Origin: Anammoximicrobium sp964409865
GTDB lineage: Bacteria > Planctomycetota > Planctomycetia > Pirellulales > Pirellulaceae
Assembly (NCBI GenBank): GCA_964409865.1
Contig: CAYPGE010000005.1
Span: 1 to 64,000, forward strand
Length of the DNA stretch: 64,000 nucleotides
Reading direction: 5' to 3'
Both the position numbers and the translations under genes were made by a program. How positions within the stretch are numbered: position 1 is the first letter of the stretch; every line of letters starts with the position of its first letter. Shown in pieces: positions 26,401 through 33,783 of this stretch. The notes beneath the pieces are model-generated. The model had not been told where the DNA came from. It searched no databases and saw only the letters and a list, made by a program, of their open reading frames with translations.

Positions 26401-26648
26401 TGACGCCGGGCCAGTGGTGCCACGTGGCCGCCACCTACGACGGGGCCACGATGCGGGTGTACCTGAACGGCCGCGAGGCGGGCACGGGAAAGAGCGTGAC
26501 CACGACCATCCGAGCCAACGCCGAGCCGTTGCGATTTGGCTGGCTGGGATCCTACGGCCATTTCAACGGCAGCGTGCGGGACGCACGTGTATACAACCGG
26601 GCTCTGAGCAGTGCGGAGGTGTTCGCTCACTATCTGGCCGGGAAATGA
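23457..26648 (+). CDS. Secreted DUF4838 protein with C-terminal LamG-like domain
   Basis: 1,063 aa, ATG 23457 (GGAG at about 23442), signal peptide about 1-31. N-terminal 'AAQFAAYELQWHLKQITGGDF' fits the GH20/GH67-like small alpha/beta domain that precedes many glycosidase barrels; the central part matches DUF4838 in style ('YRYAAYPAS', 'CKCADCQKW', 'VLVQYCFACNR', 'YLWLYYTFPV'). A CBM9-like beta domain (about 690-850) is followed by a LamG/concanavalin-type domain (about 865-1063: 'GLVASWKLDERQGD', 'HVAATYDGATMRVYLNG'). DUF4838 proteins are found in polysaccharide-degrading bacteria and relate to alpha-glucuronidase/hexosaminidase barrels. Likely exported glycan enzyme or binder. Confidence 0.8.
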   Translation: MSKRSLCSFSITTTSLFVCSLAATATGPAFAAPAEVQVTLARDGKAAATIVVAKQPARAAQFAAYELQWHLKQITGGDFLIVQDDKPVDGVAILVGDSAPVRALGIRPDQLQKQEYIIRFGPEALVLVGRDKDDHGTVQYHQTPNQQAIDTWPGIWDEQGTMYAVYDFLERHCNVRWFTATEFGTDCPRQATLTVTGSQLQRAPFMKYRYAAYPASENYDQYTGLWPAGSEGQKRWEAAAYPELHKRFDGGGYTLAKRGWNTLFRLRHREGGEVCPGNHSLYGYYRRFWAEEKGQEQLFEGRHADWFAQGYKGQPPQMCYTSRGLVEQVAQDACEFFETGKNYPGAQAGGDCFCVEPMDNAQFCKCADCQKWLTGRDADSPFFTNGRHSDYFFQFVNEVAKLVAPKHPDKHIVCLAYMTHGAPPQKFQLEPNVLVQYCFACNRLNYDRASYEHEVELLKAWREAYPGRTLYLWLYYTFPVEVANNGRFHCFPGFFARAVGEQFALFRQYDYRGAFHCGYGQEVEAYITYRLMDDPSLNVDTLLDEFFARQYGPAASPMRKFYDTVEKAYGDPANYPEAIATGRIEGHHHQTEELAWGYLGNAKRMEALGKLLEEAKAAAQTPEQKQRVTLFELGVWDYMTAGRQQYVEHVKSRYGKGASLLRVPFASRGSLKGDPAKIDEAESLALTGWRSRTAEPTRRKTAAWLLHDGQYLYVQLAERCDPNQLRSAADIASGDYWQVLFANEPGRQVHSLLVNALGVATLDGLPANITTSTGRGQEGCVVSLALPLAQMGLQSGGRFCLNVARRSGLSDDQPMWSPSFGAFESPAALRELTLDAADTIPAKLPNREELERLDAQGLVASWKLDERQGDVVYSTDVDLTGKLVNGASRERDGTRFVVRLQDSRQQYVDLGHAKAFDLDGPLSLVVWAKYEPTDVWYPALLGKGYEATGTYGMHIRPGGTVWFELDAPDGARHIYNPTDRCLTPGQWCHVAATYDGATMRVYLNGREAGTGKSVTTTIRANAEPLRFGWLGSYGHFNGSVRDARVYNRALSSAEVFAHYLAGK

Positions 26649-26721
26649 ATATGCGGGAAGGACGCCCGAAAGATGGGTGACTGCCCTTGATGTTTGTGCG
26701 GGGACCGGCGAGAATCCCTAG

Positions 26722-26973
26722 ATGGACGTGCTGTTGACACCCAACGCCGCGGCCGAACTGGAGGCTCTGAAGGAGCCTATACACGCCCGCGTCTTGCGAA
26801 TCCTTGAGCGATTACAGCATTGGCCGGAGGTGAGCGGTGTGAAGTCCCTGAGCGGCAATCTGGCGGGTCGTTTCCGCATCCGAACTGGAGACTACCGAGT
26901 TCAGTTTCGGGTGGAAAGGGCAGCGGTCGTCGTGGAGAAGATCGGACACCGAGACGGGTTTTACGATGAATAA
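26722..26973 (+). CDS. RelE/HigB-type toxin
   Basis: 83 aa: 'VLLTPNAAAELEALKEPI' helix, 'WPEVSGVKSLSGNLAGRFRI' and 'GDYRVQFRVERAAVVVEKIG' with the basic residues and beta strands of RelE/ParE toxins (ribosome-dependent mRNA nuclease in RelE). It overlaps the downstream Xre regulator by 8 nt and comes first, the toxin-first order of HigBA-like and some RelBE pairs. Confidence 0.85.
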   Translation: MDVLLTPNAAAELEALKEPIHARVLRILERLQHWPEVSGVKSLSGNLAGRFRIRTGDYRVQFRVERAAVVVEKIGHRDGFYDE

Positions 26974-27346
26974 GAGGCGAAGAATGGCAAGCGAGGTTCA
27001 AACGCTGACCTTGGCAGGCAAGACGTTTGTCATCTTGGAGCGTTCGGAATACGAGCGATTGCAGGCGGTGGCGCGAACGGCGGAGGATGCCGCCCTGCCC
27101 GCGTTGCCCGAGCCCGACTCCCGCGGCAACTACCCCGCCGTGCCGTATGCTCGGGCGTCTCTGGCTCGCAAAACTATACGTCGGAGGAAGGCCGCCGGCT
27201 TGACGCAGTCCGAACTGGCTCGGCGTGCTGGGATTCGGCAAGAAACACTCAGCCGTCTCGAGAAGGGGGAATCTACGCCTGATGTGGCAACCGTAGACAA
27301 GATTGTTCGTGTCCTCGAACGTGCCGAAGCGGCAACTCGTTCGTAA
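26966..27346 (+). CDS. Xre/HTH_3 antitoxin for the RelE-type toxin
   Basis: 126 aa (a second start, Met at 26984, is possible). N-terminal half is a linker with 'VILERSEYERLQ', reminiscent of RelB/Phd-type segments; the C-terminal half holds a helix-turn-helix 'LTQSELARRAGI' followed by 'TLSRLEKGESTPDVATVDKI', standard Xre. Expected to bind and neutralise the toxin and repress the pair's own promoter. The start lies within the toxin stop region (ATGAATAA). Confidence 0.85.
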   Translation: MNKRRRMASEVQTLTLAGKTFVILERSEYERLQAVARTAEDAALPALPEPDSRGNYPAVPYARASLARKTIRRRKAAGLTQSELARRAGIRQETLSRLEKGESTPDVATVDKIVRVLERAEAATRS

Positions 27347-27515
27347 GGGGCCGGACCATCCCCGGTGGCCAAACGAGAGGGCGATCGCTTTCTGCGGAGA
27401 GTCGAACGTTCCTTTTCCTTGCACCGGCGTCGATTCCGTGTTCGGCGCCGCGCCGAGTTCTCATCCGGCCCACCAATTCTGACGGAACGCAGCAACGCAA
27501 TGGAAGGACCGAGGA

Positions 27516-28085
27516 ATGAACAAACGACTCGTGAAGCCGTTCCGGCCCGCGTATCCGTCGCCGGCGGCGCTGGTGACGTCGGTGAGCGAAGCCGGCCGTC
27601 CCAACATCATTACGCTGGGCGAGGTGTTCAACATCAGCATCGGCATCGGCGCGCAGCCCGTCATCCTGGGAATTGCGATCGCCAAGCCGCGTTACTCCCA
27701 TCAGCTGATCACCGCCACACGCCAATACGTGGTCAATTTCCCCACGTCCAAGATGGTGAAGACCGTGGACCTCTGCGGCACCGTTTCGGGCCGCGAGGTG
27801 GACAAGTTCGCCGAGTTTCATCTGACGCCGGTGCCCGCCACGAAAGTCCGGCCGCCGCTGGTTGGCGAATGTCCTCTGAATGTCGAGTGTCGTGTACTCA
27901 GCATTCAGGAGGTGGGAGATCACGACCTGTTTCTGGGCGAGGTGCTGGCCGAGCACGTGGCGGAGGAAGCCCTGGACGCCAGCGGCCGCGTTCTGGTCGA
28001 CAGGCTGGACTTCCTCTGCTACCTGCACAACGAATACTGGTCCTGCGGACAGCGACTGGGACGGCACGGCTTCTCGCGCCAGTAG
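27516..28085 (+). CDS. Flavin reductase-like FMN-binding protein
   Basis: 189 aa, ATG 27516 preceded by a GAGGA ribosome site. Split-barrel FMN-binding domain: 'PAALVTSVSEAGRPNIITLG', 'VILGIAIAKPRYSHQLI' and 'YVVNFPTSKMVKTVDLCGTVSG' follow the flavin reductase (PF01613) layout, with the conserved 'EFHLTPVPATKVRPP' and the late 'DFLCYLHNEYWSCGQRLGRHGF'. Acts as NAD(P)H:flavin reductase or a flavoprotein of unknown partner. It stands alone between a TA pair and an inverted repeat. Confidence 0.85.
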   Translation: MNKRLVKPFRPAYPSPAALVTSVSEAGRPNIITLGEVFNISIGIGAQPVILGIAIAKPRYSHQLITATRQYVVNFPTSKMVKTVDLCGTVSGREVDKFAEFHLTPVPATKVRPPLVGECPLNVECRVLSIQEVGDHDLFLGEVLAEHVAEEALDASGRVLVDRLDFLCYLHNEYWSCGQRLGRHGFSRQ

Positions 28086-28090
28086 CCTCC

Positions 28091-28281
28091 TGATCCTCGA
28101 CGCTTGTCGTCGAGTGCTTCAGGTTGGTGCCCCACGGCCAGCTCCGACCACCCCAGGAAAACCGATTTGGAGAGTCAGCCTGAACAACTCGACGGCAAGC
28201 GTCGAGGATCAAAGCGAGGGTCGAGCTGGCGGTGTGCGTAGGCCCAAACCTAAAGCACTCGACGGCATGCGTCGAGGATTT
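28091..28281. repeat. Inverted-repeat element with nested 'CTCGACGG' units
   Basis: An outer inverted repeat of about 40 bp (28091-28131 against 28241-28281; cores TCCTCGACGCTTGTCGTCGA and TCGACGGCATGCGTCGAGGA) with an inner unit at 28186-28210 (CTCGACGGCAAGCGTCGAGG) matching the left arm almost perfectly. It lies between convergent genes (flavin reductase and the DUF5009 protein) and has no ORF. Confidence 0.7.
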
Positions 28282-28330
28282 TGGCCCACTTACCCATGAG
28301 CCCCAGAACTACAAATCCCTAGAGGTCGCG

Positions 28331-29536
28331 TCAAGCTCGGATGAACGTCTTGTTTCGGTACAGGTACCACAACAGCAGCCACAGGAGAGCCGTGGCCCCG
28401 GCCCAGGCGATGGGTTCGTACCAAGCCGCACCCACATAGCGCTTCAGACCGCTCAGAAATACCTCGGCCGCCTGCCGCAAGGCGCCGTGACCCAGTTGCC
28501 AGCACATGTAGGCAAAGATCGAATTGGCGCCGATCACGACCCAGGGCAGCGCCCAGCGGCGCAGGCCCCACACGTCAATGACCAGGTAGAACAGGGCGAG
28601 CAGCAACAGACTCCATCCGCCGGCATACAGCACGTACGCGCTGGTCCAACGGTTCTTGATGATCGGGCACCACACGGGCCACTCGGTCCAGCTGGCGCCG
28701 AACAGGGTCAGATCAGGCCACTGCCGCGCGACCCAGCCGCTCCAGACCAAAGCGGCGGCCAGGGCGGCGAATCCCCCCAGCGTCAACCATAAGAACTTGC
28801 TGGCCCCCGACCGCGACGACCGCAACAACTGGCCCGCGAACACGCCGAGCATCGCGGTCGAGGCGTGGCCCAGGATGCCGACGATCCAGCCCACCTGGTG
28901 GCCTCGCCACTGGCCTACCAAGGCTTCCGTCACCCAGTCGCCCACGTTACAGCCCGCGGCGACCTGGCCCAGCTCGTGACCCGGTCCCGGCACGAACGCC
29001 AGCAGGGCCCAGTAGCCGACCAACATCGCGGCGGTGGCGACGATCTGGCCCCGCAGCCGCAGATTCAAGAACAGGATCGTGGCCACCAGGTAGCCCAGGG
29101 CGAGCATCTGCAAGACGCTGTACGACAGCTCGAACTGTGCCGGGTCGTAGCTGAGCAGGCTGCCGTTGACCATCATTCCCAGCACAACCAGGATCGCCAC
29201 GCGGAGCACGATGTGGCCGTAGATCCGCTGCAGGCTGTCGCCGCGAGCCAGTCGTTTGCCCAGCGAGTACGGAATCGCCACTCCGATCAGGAACAGGAAC
29301 AAGGGGAAGATCAGATCGATGAAGTGGAAACCCTCCCACTCGACGTGCTCCATCTGCACGGACAGCCACATCAGCCAGGGATGGCCGCTGGCCTTGGCCA
29401 GGCCTCGGATGATGATCGAACCGCCGACGATCCAGAACATATCGAAGCCCCGCAGAGCATCCAGGGAGAGCAAGCGGGAGCTTGTGCGATCGGCGGCAGG
29501 CGCCACAGCCGTGTTGAGATCAGGAATCTGAGACAT
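28331..29536 (-). CDS. DUF5009/HGSNAT-like multi-pass membrane protein
   Basis: 401 aa. About ten to twelve hydrophobic helices. The N-terminal 'RLLSLDALRGFDMFWIVGG' is the hallmark of the DUF5009/heparan-alpha-glucosaminide acetyltransferase group, followed by 'FHFIDLIFPLFLFLIGVAIP' and a late 'IGANSIFAYMCWQLGHG'. Family members acetylate sugars or glycan ends across a membrane; bacterial versions are mostly uncharacterised and often sit near glycan-use genes. It runs leftward, divergent from nothing close; the gap to the upstream gene holds a palindrome. Confidence 0.85.
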   Translation of the reverse strand: MSQIPDLNTAVAPAADRTSSRLLSLDALRGFDMFWIVGGSIIIRGLAKASGHPWLMWLSVQMEHVEWEGFHFIDLIFPLFLFLIGVAIPYSLGKRLARGDSLQRIYGHIVLRVAILVVLGMMVNGSLLSYDPAQFELSYSVLQMLALGYLVATILFLNLRLRGQIVATAAMLVGYWALLAFVPGPGHELGQVAAGCNVGDWVTEALVGQWRGHQVGWIVGILGHASTAMLGVFAGQLLRSSRSGASKFLWLTLGGFAALAAALVWSGWVARQWPDLTLFGASWTEWPVWCPIIKNRWTSAYVLYAGGWSLLLLALFYLVIDVWGLRRWALPWVVIGANSIFAYMCWQLGHGALRQAAEVFLSGLKRYVGAAWYEPIAWAGATALLWLLLWYLYRNKTFIRA

Positions 29537-29575
29537 GAAAAACGCTCCTCACGCGGACTGACGATCGCAACGCAC

Positions 29576-29630
29576 CGTAGGCCGCTCGCTCTGCGAGCGG
29601 GGTTCCGCTCGCGGAGCGAGCGGCCTACGA
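29576..29630. repeat. Palindromic REP-like element (family 'CGTAG'), second copy
   Basis: A 55-bp near-perfect palindrome, CGTAGGCCGCTCGCTCTGC ... GAGCGAGCGGCCTACG, with the same architecture as 2286-2339. It is located between two minus-strand genes. Confidence 0.75.
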
Positions 29631-29635
29631 TGACG

Positions 29636-30385
29636 CTAGAACTTCAGCAGCGGCTTCTCCGCGTACTCGCCTTTTTGTCCGCGAATGACGGTCTCCAGCT
29701 TGCCTTCGTCAAAGGCATCGCTCCCCAGCATCTTCCAGCGGATGCTGCCCGAGGCGTTGGTGAGTGTGAGTTGTTGTGTCCGGGGGTCGTACTGGATCGT
29801 CATGTAGATGTCGTAGATGACGTGCGCCACGTAGGGGACCTGGATCTCGTCATGAAAGTGAAGATCCAGCGACTCGCCCCGTTCCAGTTGACTCCGTGAA
29901 ATCGGCGTCTTGCCTTCTGTCTCATTGGCGATCCCCACGGCACGCACCCAGAGCTGATCCGGCTCGGCTTCATCGCGACGGAAGCGGATGGCCTCAAAAC
30001 GGATCTCCACACCTCGCTCGTTGGGTGTGCCGCGCAGCGTGTTGATTCCCAGGGCCGTGGCCTTCCGATCCTCGCCCTCAAAAACAAAGAACGTGGGAAT
30101 CCCGCCTTGGTCGTCGCGAAGCACGAAGGTCACTCGCTGCTCGTGTTCTGAAAACAGCGGCTTGTTCGGCTCGACTTTCAGCAGAACGGCCTCGGGCGGC
30201 GTGGTATCGACGGGTCGAGTTGCCCACCACACCAGGGCCGCAACTCCGGCCAACACGACGATGGCCGTGAGAAACAGGTACCGGCGACAGCCCCCTCGCG
30301 AGCCGGAGCGATCGGAATCGCCATCCGCGGATGCCGAGCCATCTACGGGCGTAGCGGTCGATGACGGGTTTGGGTCTGTGCTCAC
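29636..30385 (-). CDS. Membrane-anchored hypothetical protein
   Basis: 249 aa: Ser/Asp-rich cytoplasmic N-terminus (1-33), one transmembrane helix ('YLFLTAIVVLAGVAALVWW', about 36-55), then a soluble domain of about 190 aa with beta-strand character ('EHEQRVTFVLRDDQGGIPTF', 'VPYVAHVIYDIYMTIQYDPR'). No family recognised. A topology with a short inside N-terminus and large outside domain is inferred. Nothing in its context fixes a role. Confidence 0.6.
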   Translation of the reverse strand: MSTDPNPSSTATPVDGSASADGDSDRSGSRGGCRRYLFLTAIVVLAGVAALVWWATRPVDTTPPEAVLLKVEPNKPLFSEHEQRVTFVLRDDQGGIPTFFVFEGEDRKATALGINTLRGTPNERGVEIRFEAIRFRRDEAEPDQLWVRAVGIANETEGKTPISRSQLERGESLDLHFHDEIQVPYVAHVIYDIYMTIQYDPRTQQLTLTNASGSIRWKMLGSDAFDEGKLETVIRGQKGEYAEKPLLKF

Positions 30386-30558
30386 GGTCTATCGCCTGCC
30401 GGCTGCCACTTGCTTCCAGGTTCGGGGACGGCGTTCAGGTTGCTTCCCACCACCCCTATCCTCCGCCCCGGTCGCACGCGATTCTAGCGTGCGTCGGGAC
30501 TGGGGCAAAGGGGCGGGGCTGGTCGCTGGCAAGACCGCCTTACGGATAATCCGGGCTA

Positions 30559-30656
30559 GCAACGTTCGAGAAATGACTGTCGCCTCGTCAAAGTAGCCAT
30601 CACACTCCGTGTGATGATCGGCAAGAAACACTGGACAGATATTTCTCGAACGCTGT
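30559..30656. repeat. Miniature inverted-repeat element 1 (TIR GCAACGTTCGAGAAA)
   Basis: 98 bp flanked by TA on both sides. Left end GCAACGTTCGAGAAATGACTG, right end CAGATATTTCTCGAACGCTG: terminal inverted repeats of about 20 bp. TA flanks are typical of IS630/Tc1-mariner insertions. Immediately followed by element 2, sharing one TA. Confidence 0.75.
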
Positions 30657-30658
30657 TA

Positions 30659-30770
30659 GCAACGTTCGAGAAATAAGTGGCGTAAGCTTCCAGCTTGCGA
30701 TCCCGCTATCTGCCGCAAGCTGGAAGCTTACGCCACGCAGAAATCGGACAGTTCTTTCTCGAACGCTGCT
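30659..30770. repeat. Miniature inverted-repeat element 2, carrying a perfect internal palindrome
   Basis: 112 bp with the same terminal repeats as element 1. Its interior holds GTGGCGTAAGCTTCCAGCTT and its reverse complement as arms of at least 23 bp around a 14-nt loop, so the transcript would fold strongly. Its final base plus the flanking TA form the stop codon of glgB (TAA, 30770-30772). Confidence 0.75.
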
Positions 30771-32980
30771 TAGCCTTCCGCTTGCGGCTTGAAGACCACG
30801 GCAGCCAGCGGGGGCAGGGTGATCCGCAGGCCGTAGGGGCGGCCGTGGAAGCCGGGTTGCAGAGCGGTCACCTGCTGGGCGTTGCCGACATTGCTGCCGT
30901 TGTAGTACTGGGAGTCGCTGTTGAAGATCTCCCGGTAGGTGCCACCCCGCGGAACACCGACGGCGTAGCTCTCGCGCACGACGGGGGTGAAGTTGCAGCA
31001 GACCACGACGAAGTCTTCGGGGTCTTGGGCCTTTCTCAAGTAGCAGAGCACGCTTTCCGCCGCGTTGTGGCAGTCGATCCACTCGAACCCCGCATGCTCG
31101 AACTCCAGTTCGTGCAGCGCCGGCTCGCGCCGGTAGATCGCGTTCAGGTCGGCCAGCAGATGCTGCATGCCCTCGTGGTTCGGCCACTGCAACAGCTCCC
31201 ACTGCAGCTGTTGCTCATGGTTCCATTCGTGCCACTGGGCGATTTCACCGCCCATGAACAACAGCTTCTTGCCGGGATGCGTCCACTGGTAGGACAGCAG
31301 CAGCCGCAGATTGGCGAATTTCTGCCACAGGTCGCCCGGCATCTGGCTGATCAGCGAGCCCTTCATGTGGACGACCTCGTCGTGCGAGAACGGCAGGACG
31401 AAGTTCTCGGTGAAGGCGTACAGCAGGCTGAACGTCAAGTCGTTTTGGTGATGCCGGCGATGAATGGGCTCGCGGCGCATGTACCGCAGCGTGTCGTTCA
31501 TCCAGCCCATGTTCCACTTCATGCTGAACCCCAGGCCGCCGAAGTCGATCGGCCGCGAGACGCCGCTCCAAGCCGTGGACTCCTCGGCGATGGTCAGGAT
31601 GCCGGGGAATTGAGCGTGCGTAACGCGGTTGAATTCCCGCAGCATGCTGCTGGCCTGCAAGTTCTCATTGCCCCCGAACTCGTTGGGCAGCCACTGGCCG
31701 GGTTGGCGGCTGTAATCCAGGTACAGCATCGAGGCCACCGCGTCCACGCGCAGACCGTCGACGTGGTACTTGTCCAGCCAGAAAAGGGCATTGGCGATCA
31801 GGAAGTTCCGCACTTCGTTGCGGCCGTAGTTGAACACCTTGGTGCCCCAGTCGGGATGCTCGCCCAGTCGCGGGTCCTCGTGTTCGTACAGCGCGGTGCC
31901 GTCGAAGCGGGCCAGGCCGTGGGCGTCGCCGGGAAAGTGCGCCGGCACCCAATCGACGATCACGCCGATCCCATTCTGATGGCAGTAGTCGACCAGGTAC
32001 ATGAAATCTTCCGGACTGCCGTAGCGGCCGGTCACCGCATAATAGCTGATCGGCTGGTATCCCCAACTCCCGTAGAACGGATGCTCCGAAACCGGCAACA
32101 GTTCGATGTGCGTGAAATTCATGCGGCGGCAGTACTCGACCAGCCGTTGAGCCACTTCCCGGTATCCCAGCCACGCGCCCTCGCGCCGCTGCCAACTGCC
32201 CAGGTGTACCTCGTAAATGGAGATCGGTTGGTGCAGGAAGCTGGTCTCGCGGCGGTGCTTGAGCCACGCCTCGTCAGCCCACGCGTAGCGGTTCAGGTTG
32301 CGGACCACGGAGGCCGAATGCGGCGGGACCTCGGCGCCGAAAGCATACGGGTCCGCTTTCTCCAACGTCTGGCCGTCGCGCGTCTGGATGCGGTACTTGT
32401 ACAATTCGCCTTCGCCGATGCCCGGCAGGAACAGCTCCCAAATTCCGTTGGCCCCGTGGTGCCGCAGCCGATGCCGGCGGTCGTCCCACTGGTTAAAGTC
32501 GCCGACCACGCTGACGCTGGCCGCGTTGGGGGCCCAGACGGCAAAGTTGACGCCCGGCACGCCGTCGAGGGTGCGGGCATGCGCCCCCAATTTGTCGTAG
32601 GCGCGGTAGTGGCTTCCCTCGCCGAGCAGGTGCAGGTCGTAACCGGAAAACAGGGAAGGAAATGCGTAGGGGTCTTCGATCGTTCTCATCTCACCATGGT
32701 CATCCGCGACCCGCAGTTGGTACCGCCTCTTTTGTTCGTCGCCGGGCCAAGGGCAGATCGCTTCGTACAGACCCGCCGGATGGATCCGCCGCATCGGCAG
32801 GGCCGTTTGATGCGCCGGGTGTACCACCCACACCTGCCGCATATTCGGCATGAACACTCGCACCGCCGTGACTTGACGCCCTTCCGTTTCCAGATCGTGC
32901 GGCCCCAGCAACTCGGCCGGATTGGCATGCGTTCCGTTGACGACCGCGCCGACACCACTCAACGACAACTGTGTGCGCAC
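30770..32980 (-). CDS. glgB: 1,4-alpha-glucan branching enzyme
   Basis: 736 aa from GTG 32980, which sits 8 nt after a perfect AAGGAGG; a longer frame to 33688 exists but has no ribosome site and no resemblance. N-terminal CBM48 'FAVWAPNAASVSVVGDFNQW', then GH13 barrel: 'GVIVDWVPAHFPGDAHGL', 'VDGLRVDAVASML' (Asp413 nucleophile), 'LTIAEESTAW' (Glu466 acid/base) and 'PFSHDEVVHMKGSL' (third acid). Length matches the roughly 730-aa norm. Makes alpha-1,6 branches in glycogen. The gene stands alone with no other glycogen gene in view, although a GH13 fragment lies 1.4 kb upstream. Its stop codon is part of a repeat insertion. Confidence 0.97.
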   Translation of the reverse strand: MRTQLSLSGVGAVVNGTHANPAELLGPHDLETEGRQVTAVRVFMPNMRQVWVVHPAHQTALPMRRIHPAGLYEAICPWPGDEQKRRYQLRVADDHGEMRTIEDPYAFPSLFSGYDLHLLGEGSHYRAYDKLGAHARTLDGVPGVNFAVWAPNAASVSVVGDFNQWDDRRHRLRHHGANGIWELFLPGIGEGELYKYRIQTRDGQTLEKADPYAFGAEVPPHSASVVRNLNRYAWADEAWLKHRRETSFLHQPISIYEVHLGSWQRREGAWLGYREVAQRLVEYCRRMNFTHIELLPVSEHPFYGSWGYQPISYYAVTGRYGSPEDFMYLVDYCHQNGIGVIVDWVPAHFPGDAHGLARFDGTALYEHEDPRLGEHPDWGTKVFNYGRNEVRNFLIANALFWLDKYHVDGLRVDAVASMLYLDYSRQPGQWLPNEFGGNENLQASSMLREFNRVTHAQFPGILTIAEESTAWSGVSRPIDFGGLGFSMKWNMGWMNDTLRYMRREPIHRRHHQNDLTFSLLYAFTENFVLPFSHDEVVHMKGSLISQMPGDLWQKFANLRLLLSYQWTHPGKKLLFMGGEIAQWHEWNHEQQLQWELLQWPNHEGMQHLLADLNAIYRREPALHELEFEHAGFEWIDCHNAAESVLCYLRKAQDPEDFVVVCCNFTPVVRESYAVGVPRGGTYREIFNSDSQYYNGSNVGNAQQVTALQPGFHGRPYGLRITLPPLAAVVFKPQAEG

Positions 32981-32988
32981 CGAAAATG

Positions 32989-32995
32989 CCTCCTT
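32989..32995 (-). promoter_or_regulatory. Shine-Dalgarno deciding the glgB GTG start
   Basis: AAGGAGG on the minus strand, 8 nt before GTG at 32980. No ATG is available nearby, so this sets the start. Confidence 0.85.
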
Positions 32996-33089
32996 GATGA
33001 TACCCGTTTTTCCTGCGACGGTAAGGGTGCAGGTTCCGCTTCCGGAAAACTTCCTCGTGCTGACGCCGGCCTTTTTCGTGATCTCGTCA

Positions 33090-33128
33090 GAAACCGGGCT
33101 TCTCCAAAAATGCCGGGCTTCTGGGCTC
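33090..33128 (-). repeat. Stem-loop-like unit 'AGAAGCCCGG', copy 1
   Basis: On the minus strand two AGAAGCCCGG units are separated by a T-rich spacer, just after the RNase HI-like gene. Related units occur at 41582-41616 and 52128-52156, where they form hairpins; here the two units are direct repeats, so termination is less sure. Confidence 0.5.
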
Positions 33129-33144
33129 GTGCCCGCTCGCCCGG

Positions 33145-33783
33145 CTAGGCGGCCTCCAGCCGGAAACCACCCAGGACTCGACAGCGACAGCGATGCCAGA
33201 TGTCCCGGACCACCTGTCCCCAAGACGCAGTGACGTGCCGGTCCGGCGTGACCGGGCGCCGCCGTGCCCGCGGTTTCCGCCGTGGCAAGCGAGCGGAGCC
33301 GCAGCGCCGGTCCGCGGCCGGAGAAGTTGCCGGCTCCGGGGCCGTGGCCGGCGTGTCGGGCATGTCGAATCGCCAAACACGACACTCCACTTGATGAAAC
33401 TGCATGGCTCGATCGATCCGTTGCCAAAGATCCCGATTCTTGATCGGCGTCATCTCGCCGAACCGTTCCCAGCGCCATCCGTTGGCGCGCCAGTCCTGCA
33501 AGCCGAACAGGAAACCGCGGCTGACGTAGCGGCTGGTCGTGACCACCGTCACTCGCGACGGCTGCGCCAACGCTTCTAAACCGCGGACCACTGCCAGCAG
33601 CGCTAGCCGGCTCTCCTCCGCTTCCGACTCCTCGTCCCCCGCCTCGAACCGCGTCTTGCCATCGACGGTCTCCAGGACAAAACGCCATTGGCCGCCGTCC
33701 AGCTGCCCCCGGCGAGCGCCTGCCGCTGATGGTCGAGTCTGGGATTCCGAAAACAGGAGGTAGTGGGGAGCTGATACAGTCAT
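33145..33783 (-). CDS. RNase HI homologue lacking catalytic carboxylates
   Basis: 212 aa from ATG 33783 (GGGAGG 8 nt upstream). Residues 30-137 align by eye with E. coli RNase HI, including 'LAVVRGLEAL', 'SRYVSRG' and the hybrid-binding handle 'NGWRWERFGEMTPIKNRDLW'. However, the four metal ligands are changed: the Asp10 position is Glu13, the Glu48 position is Ala61, the Asp70 position is Thr83 in 'TTSRYV', and no counterpart of the Asp134 region is present after 'CRVWRFD'. The tail (150-212) is Arg/Pro-rich and basic. Most likely a non-catalytic nucleic-acid-binding protein. It sits upstream of glgB with no clear operon partner. Confidence 0.8.
   Translation of the reverse strand: MTVSAPHYLLFSESQTRPSAAGARRGQLDGGQWRFVLETVDGKTRFEAGDEESEAEESRLALLAVVRGLEALAQPSRVTVVTTSRYVSRGFLFGLQDWRANGWRWERFGEMTPIKNRDLWQRIDRAMQFHQVECRVWRFDMPDTPATAPEPATSPAADRRCGSARLPRRKPRARRRPVTPDRHVTASWGQVVRDIWHRCRCRVLGGFRLEAA

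Noticed and set aside
30770..33688. A 972-aa version of GlgB with a 236-aa N-terminal extension
   Set aside because: The extension is the RNase HI-like gene in another frame; AAGGAGG before GTG 32980 fixes the start.
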